Shown: piece by piece, positions 57,539 through 64,000 of the stretch
Layout of the letters: each line of letters starts with the position of its first letter
Numbering within the stretch: position 1 is the stretch's first letter
NCBI GenBank assembly: GCA_022844405.1
Contig: JALHLV010000006.1
Span: 1 to 64,000 of the forward strand
DNA length: 64,000 nucleotides
Direction of reading: 5' to 3'
Origin: Sphingomonadales bacterium
GTDB lineage: Bacteria; Pseudomonadota; Alphaproteobacteria; SMXS01
The notes under the pieces: generated by a model
Databases searched by the model: none
What the model was told of the DNA's origin: nothing
The model's input: the letters and a program-made list of their open reading frames with translations, nothing else
Position numbers and translations under genes: made by a program

Positions 57539-58957
57539 GTGCGTGACGATCCACTCTCTGACCAGCGGCCCAGGCCGACCTTCCAGGAAATCCTCGCGTC
57601 GGATGCCGATTCACCGCCTCTTGCGATGTTTGCCGAGAACGCACCCTGGCTCGGCTCCGGGGACATCGACAAGGCGCGGTACTTCTCGCGCTCCTGGCAC
57701 GACCTGGAGATGGAGCGGCTGTGGCCGCGCATCTGGCAGATGGCGTGCCGGGAAGAGCAGATCCCCGAGATTGGCGACAGCATCGTCTACGAAGTCGGCT
57801 CCTATTCGATCCTCCTCGTGCGCGGTGTCGACACCCAAATCAGGGCGTTCTTCAACTCGTGCCTTCACCGCGGCACGCAACTGCGGCCCGGCGGCCGCGG
57901 CGAAGGCGAGGTCGTCTCGACGAGCATGATCACCTGCCCGTTCCACGGCTGGTCATGGAACCTGGATGGCAGCCTCGCTCACATCCCCACCAGATGGGAC
58001 TTCGCCCATGTCGACGAGGCGAATTCCGACCTTCGGCAGGTGAAAGCCCAGACATGGGGCGGCTTCGTCTTCATCAACATGGACGAAGCGGCAGGGCCGC
58101 TGGAGGACTATCTCGGCGATCTGGTCGGCCACTTCGAGCGCTGGCCCCTGGAGGACCGCTACATCGCGGCCCATGTCCAGAAGATCATGCCGTGCAACTG
58201 GAAGATCGCCCAGGAGGCGTTCATCGAGGTGCTGCACGTGGAAACCACGCATCCGCAGACCCTGCCATATATCGGCGACGTCAATTCCCAGTACGACGTC
58301 TTCGGCTCTCACGTAAACCGGATGATCACCCCGCAAGGCGTGGCGAGCCCTCTGCTGCCGTCCCTCGAGGAACAGCAGATCGCCGACAGTTTCATCAAGG
58401 AGCTCGCCGGATCGCCCGGCCCCGGTGCGGATGAGAACTTCTCGCTACCACGGATGGAGATCGCGCCGGGCGAGACCGCGCGCAAGAGCATGGCGGCGCT
58501 GATGCGCGGCAATCTCACCGCCACCACCGGCGTCGATCACTCCGGGCTGTCGATCACCGAAACCCTCGATACCACCATGTACCAGGTGTTTCCGAACCTC
58601 ATGCCGTGCGGCGGCGGCGGCGTACCGGTGGTCTTCCGGTTCAGGCCGAACGGCGACGACCCCGACACCTCGATCATGGACGTCATGCTGCTTTATGCCT
58701 TCCCGCAGGACAGGGCGCGCCCGGACCCTGCGCCGATGACAAAGCTCGGCATCGAAGACAGCTGGTTCAAGGCGCCCGAACTCGGCGGCATCGCCGCGAT
58801 CTTCGAACAGGACACGGCGAACATGCCTCTGGTTCATCGCGGCATGAAGGCCGGTGGACGGCAAACCCTGGGCAAGCCGGGCGTCACGCTGGCCAACTAC
58901 CAGGAACTGCGCATCCGCCACTACCACATGACGCTGGACAGGTATCTGGGCGTCTGA
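57539..58957 (+). CDS. Rieske-type aromatic-ring oxygenase, alpha subunit
   Basis: The 472-residue product has the Rieske cluster C108-x-H110 (SCLHRGTQL) and C133-x2-H136 (CPFHGWSW), and the mononuclear iron histidines H233 and H238 in FIEVLHVETTHP. These mark ring-hydroxylating dioxygenases. No beta subunit or ferredoxin gene is adjacent. GTG 57539 follows GAGGAG, better than the earlier TTG. Confidence 0.93.
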   Translation: MRDDPLSDQRPRPTFQEILASDADSPPLAMFAENAPWLGSGDIDKARYFSRSWHDLEMERLWPRIWQMACREEQIPEIGDSIVYEVGSYSILLVRGVDTQIRAFFNSCLHRGTQLRPGGRGEGEVVSTSMITCPFHGWSWNLDGSLAHIPTRWDFAHVDEANSDLRQVKAQTWGGFVFINMDEAAGPLEDYLGDLVGHFERWPLEDRYIAAHVQKIMPCNWKIAQEAFIEVLHVETTHPQTLPYIGDVNSQYDVFGSHVNRMITPQGVASPLLPSLEEQQIADSFIKELAGSPGPGADENFSLPRMEIAPGETARKSMAALMRGNLTATTGVDHSGLSITETLDTTMYQVFPNLMPCGGGGVPVVFRFRPNGDDPDTSIMDVMLLYAFPQDRARPDPAPMTKLGIEDSWFKAPELGGIAAIFEQDTANMPLVHRGMKAGGRQTLGKPGVTLANYQELRIRHYHMTLDRYLGV

Positions 58958-59059
58958 GGGAGTCGGGAGGCCAAGGCGCCGGGGAAGCCAAAGCCATTTC
59001 CATGAGCGGTGCTTGCCCTTAGGGTTTGGCGCAACCGTTCGACCGCCTATATGGGACCC

Positions 59060-60058
59060 ATGACCAAATACTCCGTTCTCGATCTCTGCCCCGTCGTCGA
59101 AGGCGCCACGCCGGCCGACGCGTTCCGCAATTCCCGCGATCTCGCCCAGCATGTGGAGCGGCTCGGCTACGAGCGGTTCTGGCTGGCCGAGCATCATGGC
59201 ATGCCGGGCGTGGCGAGCGCGGCCACGTCCATCGTCATCTCGCATGTGGCGGCCGGCACCTCGCGGATCAGGGTCGGCGCCGGCGGCATCATGCTGCCGA
59301 ACCACGCGCCGCTGGTGATCGCCGAGCAGTTCGGCACCCTGGCCTCGCTCTATCCGGGCCGGGTCGATCTCGGGCTGGGCCGCGCGCCGGGCACCGACCA
59401 GATGACCGCCCGCGCCCTGCGCCGCCACCTGGAGACGGACGCCAACGAGTTTCCGCGCGACGTGATGGAGCTGGTGAACTATTTCCGCGACCCGGAGCCC
59501 AACCAGTACGTCCGCGCCATTCCCGGCGAGGGCACCCATGTGCCGGTGTGGATTTTGGGCTCCAGCCTGTTCGGCGCGTCGCTGGCGGCGGCGCTGGGCC
59601 TGCCCTTCGCCTTCGCCTCGCACTTTGCGCCGGCGCAGATGATGCAGGCCATCGAGATCTACCGTGGCAAGTTCAAGCCGTCCGAGTTCCTGGAAAAGTC
59701 CTACCTGATGCTGGGCTACAACGTGTTCGCCGCGCCGACCGATGCCGAGGCCCGGCTGCTGGCCAGCTCCATGCAGCAGGCGTTCATCGCCATCCGCACC
59801 GGCCGCTCGGTCCGGCTGCAGCCGCCGATCGAGAACTTTCAGGACACGCTCGGCCCGTCCGAGCTCTATCTGCTGGAGCAGACGCTGGACCGCTCGGCCA
59901 TCGGCTCGCCCGAGACGGTGCGCCGGACGCTCGACGACTTCGTGAGCAAGACCGGCGCCGACGAGGTGATGATCGCCTCCCAGATCTACGACCACGCGCT
60001 GCGCAAGCGGTCATACGCGATTGCCGCTGAAGTGGTCGGCATGGCGGCCATGGCCTGA
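59060..60058 (+). CDS. LLM-class flavin-dependent oxidoreductase
   Basis: This 332-residue protein is of the luciferase-like monooxygenase family using FMN or F420: [40 protein letters not shown] and [22 protein letters not shown] 59060 and ATG 59051 are both possible. It follows the Rieske gene by about 100 bases and may take part in the same catabolic route. Confidence 0.9.
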   Translation: MTKYSVLDLCPVVEGATPADAFRNSRDLAQHVERLGYERFWLAEHHGMPGVASAATSIVISHVAAGTSRIRVGAGGIMLPNHAPLVIAEQFGTLASLYPGRVDLGLGRAPGTDQMTARALRRHLETDANEFPRDVMELVNYFRDPEPNQYVRAIPGEGTHVPVWILGSSLFGASLAAALGLPFAFASHFAPAQMMQAIEIYRGKFKPSEFLEKSYLMLGYNVFAAPTDAEARLLASSMQQAFIAIRTGRSVRLQPPIENFQDTLGPSELYLLEQTLDRSAIGSPETVRRTLDDFVSKTGADEVMIASQIYDHALRKRSYAIAAEVVGMAAMA

Positions 60059-60128
60059 CCACTCTTTCCAGGCCGCGTTCCCGCTACACACCTAACCCAT
60101 TGGCAAATTTCCCGAAACGGTTGCGCAA

Positions 60129-60147
60129 CCTACGCGGGTGGCGTAGG
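60129..60147. other. 7-base inverted repeat in an intergenic gap
   Basis: CCTACGC and GCGTAGG pair around GGGTG, about 100 bases before the M23-type gene. It could be a regulator site or a hairpin ending transcription of the flavoenzyme gene. No T-run follows. Confidence 0.35.
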
Positions 60148-60249
60148 CTCGTTTCGTCGAGGCCCGCGGTTGTCTGTCAGGGGACGGACGGCCCTCACTC
60201 ATAAGGCATGTCCCGTGGTGGCATTTGCGCCATGGGTGGGAGACAGCCC

Positions 60250-62046
60250 ATGAACCGCGCAGCCCTTGCTCCGCTTACCCCCCTTGTTGCCCTCGCCGCC
60301 TTCACCATGACTTCGGAAGCTCAGGAAGAGCGACCTCAGCGAGCCAATCCTCCATTGGGTGTGAGGCAGGCCGAGCCCGATACGAAGCCGGCCCGTCAGC
60401 CCGTCCAGCGGGATACGTCGCGCGTTGGAGCGACGGTGTTCAAGGCCGATGATGACGCGCCCTACAAGCTCGCCCCCGGAACCCTCCAACGGCTCAGGCC
60501 GGGCGCCACTACCATGCGCAATGTCCAGCAGCCCATGTTCGACCTGCCTTATTTCGGCGACGACCTGGCGTCCGGCGAACGGTACTACGTGGGCAAGAAG
60601 ATCCATTCCTCGTCCGGCAGCCAGCAATGGGGCTACGACGTCGGCGCCATGCGCAAGAAGTCCGGCAGCGATCAGTGGTCCGAGGTCAAGGACGGCGCCG
60701 ACTGGAAGGCCATCAAGAATTCGGACTACTTCGTCTGGGGCAAGCCGGTCTATGCCATGGCCGATGGCACCGTGATCCGCTGCTGGCGCAACGCGCCGCA
60801 GAATCCGCGCCCCTACAGTTCGTCCATGGGCGACGACTTCGACGAGCCGTTCGAGGACCGCGACTGGCTGCACCAGAAATGGCGCGACAAGATGATGTCT
60901 GGCGCCGGCAATCACCTGCTGGTGCTGCAGGACAACGGCAATCTGGTGCTGTACGCGCACGCCCAGACCGGCACGATTCCGTCGAACCTCTGCCCGCACA
61001 ACCAGGCGCTGTATTCCAAGGCGGAAGCGGACGGCGAAGCCGACGTTCCGGCCGCCCAGCAGGCACGCATCCAGGCCGGGCAGAAGCTCTATCTGACCGG
61101 CAACAGCGGCAACTCCAGCGCGCCGCACCTGCACGTGCATCAGCAGGACGAGGATGGCAATCCGGTGCAGTTCAAGTTCCGCCGCGGCCTGTCGACGCCG
61201 GTCATGGAGGACAAGAAGGCCGACATCAACAAGTGGACCCGCTTCGCCGGCAGCCGCATCCCGGACGGTCCGGTGCTGTTCTGGCCGCCCGAGAAGCTTG
61301 TGGGTGAGAATTCGCGGCACGGCTACGACGCCGACAGCTTCCAGCGCTGGTTCGACCACATGGCCGACAGCGGCTACTGGCTGGAATGGCTCGACGGCTA
61401 CAGCGTCGGCGGCAAGGCTTTCCTCAACCATGTCTGGCGGCCGGCCAAGGGCGAATGGCGCGCCTTCTTCCTGATCAATGCGGCGAGCTACCAGGCCGAG
61501 TTCACCAAGGCCGAGAACGACAAGTTCTATCCGGTGATGGTCGAAAGTTCGCTGGTCGGCGGCCAGGTCCGCTATTCGGCCATCTTCGTCAAGAACAAGC
61601 CCGGCGGCTACCTGGCGCGGCACGGCCTGACCTACGACCAGCACATGGCGGTGATGGACGAGGCCAAGGGCAAGAGCCTCAACCCGGTCAACATCTCGGT
61701 CACGTCGAGCGGTGGCCAGGAGCGCTACACCGTGCTGTGGCGCTCGGAGAACATCGGCGCCTGGGTGGTGAAGTCGAAAATCCCGGAGGCCGACTACCAG
61801 GCGCTCTACAACACCCAGTCCGGCGAGAACCGGAGACCGTCCTACGTCAACGCCTACATGGACAACGGCAAGCCGACCTACACCGTGGTGTTCGCGCAGA
61901 TACCGGGCGCCCGCAAGGACCGCCATGGCATGACCTCGGACCAGTACCAGGCCGAGTTCAACAGCGCCAACCTGCCGACGCGGGCTGTCTCAGGCTATGA
62001 CGGCGCGCAATCGAACCACAAGTTCACCGCGTTCTGGCGGCAGTAG
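60250..62046 (+). CDS. Secreted M23-like protein with C-terminal tandem repeat domain
   Basis: From ATG 60250 the 598-residue protein has a signal peptide (LAPLTPLVALAAFTMTSEA). Residues ~115-300 match the LytM/M23 core, with YDVG (D130) and HLHVH (293-297); the usual HxxxD reads QWGYD, so the first metal ligand must be H119 or be absent. Residues ~405-598 hold three or four repeats with WRAFFLINAASYQAEF, RYSAIFVKNK and YTVVFAQIPG, as in BTRD1-type domains. It likely acts on peptidoglycan or a protein at the cell surface. Confidence 0.78.
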   Translation: MNRAALAPLTPLVALAAFTMTSEAQEERPQRANPPLGVRQAEPDTKPARQPVQRDTSRVGATVFKADDDAPYKLAPGTLQRLRPGATTMRNVQQPMFDLPYFGDDLASGERYYVGKKIHSSSGSQQWGYDVGAMRKKSGSDQWSEVKDGADWKAIKNSDYFVWGKPVYAMADGTVIRCWRNAPQNPRPYSSSMGDDFDEPFEDRDWLHQKWRDKMMSGAGNHLLVLQDNGNLVLYAHAQTGTIPSNLCPHNQALYSKAEADGEADVPAAQQARIQAGQKLYLTGNSGNSSAPHLHVHQQDEDGNPVQFKFRRGLSTPVMEDKKADINKWTRFAGSRIPDGPVLFWPPEKLVGENSRHGYDADSFQRWFDHMADSGYWLEWLDGYSVGGKAFLNHVWRPAKGEWRAFFLINAASYQAEFTKAENDKFYPVMVESSLVGGQVRYSAIFVKNKPGGYLARHGLTYDQHMAVMDEAKGKSLNPVNISVTSSGGQERYTVLWRSENIGAWVVKSKIPEADYQALYNTQSGENRRPSYVNAYMDNGKPTYTVVFAQIPGARKDRHGMTSDQYQAEFNSANLPTRAVSGYDGAQSNHKFTAFWRQ

Positions 62047-62056
62047 GACCATCGCC

Positions 62057-62087
62057 CGCTCGGCGCCTGAAGATCAGGCGCCGAGCG
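62057..62087. terminator. Strong bidirectional stem-loop
   Basis: CGCTCGGCGCCTGA and TCAGGCGCCGAGCG form a perfect 14-base stem with loop AGA. It lies between the convergent M23-type and SDR genes and should end transcription from both sides. No T-run. Confidence 0.7.
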
Positions 62088-62093
62088 CGGCGT

Positions 62094-62915
62094 TCAGTCG
62101 CGCTTCATGGCCGCACGGGTGAGCGCGGCGGGCGATTGGGAAACGTCGATCCAGCCGCCGATGAGCCCCGCCGTCAACCCGCCGTCGACGGCGATGTCGA
62201 CGCCGTTGAGCCAGCCGCAGTCGCCCTGGGCGACGAAGTCGATGATTTTGGCGATGTCGTCCGGCTCGGCGGGTCGGCCGATCTGTGCGGTCATCCATGC
62301 CACCTGCGCGGCGCCGATCTGCGCGGTGAAGTTCTCGGTCAGGCGGGTCTGGGTGCCGCCCGGACTGACGCTGTTGACCCGGACGCCCCGTTCGAGGCCC
62401 AGGCCCGCCGCCCGATAGGTCCAGGCGACCGCGCATTGCTTGGAGAAGGTATAGGGGTCCTTCTCCCACAGCGCGGCGTTGTCGCGGCACCAGGCCAGCC
62501 CCGAGGCGAAATCCGGCGTGTCGAGCAACTGGCCGACCACGGCGGCCCGGCGCTGCCAGTCCCGGCCGGCGGTGGAGGCCACGATGGTGACGCTGCCGCC
62601 GGACCGCAGCCGCGGAATCATCCGCTGGGTCAGATGACGCATGCCCAGGAAATTGACGGCGACGACCGGCTCGGCGGGGCGCGGGCCCGGTATGCCCGCG
62701 ACGTTCACCAGCGCGTCCCAGGGTCCGTTCAGTGCCTCGAGCGCTGCGTCGATGGCATCGGCGTCGGACAGGTCGCACGGCAGGAACCGTCCGTGACCAT
62801 GGGTGGGCTCGACCACGTCGAGGATGACGATGTCGGCGCCCTGGGCCGCCATGCGCGCGGCGCTGGCGGCGCCGATACCGGTCGCACCGCCCGTCATGAC
62901 CACCTTGACATCCAT
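62094..62915 (-). CDS. SDR-family oxidoreductase (coniferyl-alcohol-dehydrogenase-like)
   Basis: The 273-residue SDR has VVMTGGATGIGAASAARMAA, ALVNVAGIPG, a serine in IVASTAG and YTFSKQCAV (Y-x-x-x-K). The long insertion before the active site (VVGQLLDTPDFASGLAW) is typical of 3-alpha-hydroxysteroid or coniferyl-alcohol types. ATG 62915 follows AGGAGA. It is 16 bases downstream of the AMP-ligase gene. Confidence 0.88.
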   Translation of the reverse strand: MDVKVVMTGGATGIGAASAARMAAQGADIVILDVVEPTHGHGRFLPCDLSDADAIDAALEALNGPWDALVNVAGIPGPRPAEPVVAVNFLGMRHLTQRMIPRLRSGGSVTIVASTAGRDWQRRAAVVGQLLDTPDFASGLAWCRDNAALWEKDPYTFSKQCAVAWTYRAAGLGLERGVRVNSVSPGGTQTRLTENFTAQIGAAQVAWMTAQIGRPAEPDDIAKIIDFVAQGDCGWLNGVDIAVDGGLTAGLIGGWIDVSQSPAALTRAAMKRD

Positions 62916-62931
62916 CGGGGTCTCCTTGTTT

Positions 62932-64000
62932 TCAGGCGTGTCCGGGCGCTCGCGACCGGGTCCGTTGGATGGCCCGCAGGGCGTGTTCGGCGACCTTGGC
63001 GCGGTCGATCCTGCCGTTGGCCAGACGCGGCAGCGCGTCGGTATAGGCGAACGCACCGGGCCGCTTCTCGGGAGGCAGCTTGGCGGTGCAGTGCTGCACC
63101 AGCGCGTCGTGCTGGGGCGCGCCCTTGGCGACGATCAGGCCGACGACCTCGCGCCCGCCCTGCCGCGTCGGTAACCCGACCACGGCGGCGTCGCTGACCG
63201 ACGGATGGGCACGCAACACGGCCTCGACCTCCACCGGATAGACCTCTACCCCGTTGCGGACGATGATGCCGCCGACCCGGCCCTTGAGCTGCAGGAACCG
63301 GCTGCTGTCGAACATGGCCAGGTCGCCCGTGTGGAACCAGCCGTCGCGGTAGCCTTCGTTGGTCATTGGCTCAGGCACCACATAGGCGGTCGACGTCGTC
63401 GCGCTGCGGCAACGGAGCCGGCCCACCTTGTTGGCCGGCAGTGCGTTGCCCTCAGCGTCGACGATCTCGACCTCCATGCCGGGAACCGTGCGTCCCACGC
63501 TCTCCGAGCGCCGCGCCATGTCCTCGGGATGCAGCACCGAAACCCAGCCGGTCGAGGACGTGCCGTAGACTTCGTGGTAATGCGGCGTGACGCCGGCCAG
63601 CATGGCCTTCTTGCTTTCCGGCGCGAGCGGCGGTCCGCCGCCGACGAGCGCCCGGATGTTGGGAAGCAGCATGGTGCCCTTCTGGGCGCAGGACAGGAAC
63701 ACCGTGCACAGCTCGGGCGTGACCATGGCGACGGCGTTGTCGTAATAGCTGAAGTTCCTGACGATGTCGTAGAAACGCGAGAACTCGGGCAGCATCACGA
63801 TCTTGGCGCCGGACATGACCTGGTACATCAGGAAGCCATGGAAGCCGGCGAAGGAGAGGCTGCCGATCGTCAGAACCGTGGCGGGGTCCTTGCTGGAGAT
63901 GATCCCCGTATTGCCGTAGCCGGCAAGGTATTCGCGGTAGCGCGCGATCACCTGGCGGTGGTGGACGACCACGCCCTTACTCACGCCGGTGCTGGACGGG
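62932..64000 (-). CDS. AMP-forming acyl-CoA synthetase-like ligase, 5' part beyond the window
   Basis: Only the C-terminal ~355 residues lie here. The edge reads PSSTGVSKGVVVHH, the AMP-binding P-loop, then YGTSSTGWVS, the DGWFHTGDLA motif and GRIDRAKVAEHAL with the acyl-transfer Lys area. It activates a carboxylate to an acyl-CoA. It forms an operon with the SDR, so a side-chain-modified alcohol/acid substrate is likely. Confidence 0.9.
   Translation of the reverse strand, partial: PSSTGVSKGVVVHHRQVIARYREYLAGYGNTGIISSKDPATVLTIGSLSFAGFHGFLMYQVMSGAKIVMLPEFSRFYDIVRNFSYYDNAVAMVTPELCTVFLSCAQKGTMLLPNIRALVGGGPPLAPESKKAMLAGVTPHYHEVYGTSSTGWVSVLHPEDMARRSESVGRTVPGMEVEIVDAEGNALPANKVGRLRCRSATTSTAYVVPEPMTNEGYRDGWFHTGDLAMFDSSRFLQLKGRVGGIIVRNGVEVYPVEVEAVLRAHPSVSDAAVVGLPTRQGGREVVGLIVAKGAPQHDALVQHCTAKLPPEKRPGAFAYTDALPRLANGRIDRAKVAEHALRAIQRTRSRAPGHA

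Overview
The window is GC-rich, densely packed chromosomal DNA that reads as an alphaproteobacterium. The block dnaB-mlaE-mlaF-radA-cvpA-purF, the TPR-bamB-der block, a GTTC-N7-GTTC LexA-type box and the TAXI/TRAP transporter all fit that class. I cannot fix the order from sequence alone; a Rhodospirillales-like lineage is a guess.

Layout. 0.3-7.6 kb: housekeeping operon on + (dnaB, mlaEF, radA, cvpA, purF, an SDR). 7.6-12 kb: der, bamB, a TPR inner-membrane protein and panB on -. 12-16.4 kb: an ArsR-led + operon with four SRPBCC proteins, a YceI protein and a serine hydrolase, behind a clear promoter with tandem operators. 16.8-25.5 kb: accessory stretch (ABC exporter, DJ-1-like protein, PhnA-like protein, lipoprotein, two back-to-back PIN toxin-antitoxin modules with palindromic operators, and a VOC-TfoX_C-TetR operon). 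25.6-31.8 kb: purine/RNA block on - (ppx, rlmE, guaB, rsmB, guaA). 31.9-36.1 kb: tRNA-Gln overlapped antisense by the last gene of a three-gene - operon (NCS2 purine permease, cyanophycin-synthetase-like ATP-grasp protein with a ruined Mur-ligase P-loop, formyltransferase-like protein). 36.3-39 kb: ATPase and two secreted cysteine-bearing unknowns. 39-48.4 kb: SDR, desaturase, TRAP/TAXI, prfC, MAPEG, exported Hcp-fold protein, SDR. 48.5-52.8 kb: tRNA-Lys and small genes, alpha/beta hydrolase, SnoaL-like and hemerythrin-like proteins. 52.7-64 kb: ABC exporter, glutamine amidotransferase, a GIY-YIG nuclease gene framed by 100-bp inverted palindromic repeats, an orphan ATP-grasp protein, Rieske oxygenase, LLM flavoenzyme, M23-type secreted protein, SDR, and the C-terminal part of an AMP-forming ligase cut by the window edge.

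The most unusual items are the GIY-YIG gene between two mirror-image 100-bp palindromes (55521-56049), and the permease/CphA-like/formyltransferase operon running into tRNA-Gln (31869-36069). Next come the regulatory sites: a LexA-type box before dnaB-radA, tandem ArsR operators, and a near-perfect palindrome directly against the VOC start codon. No CRISPR array, rRNA, prophage or classical insertion sequence was seen.
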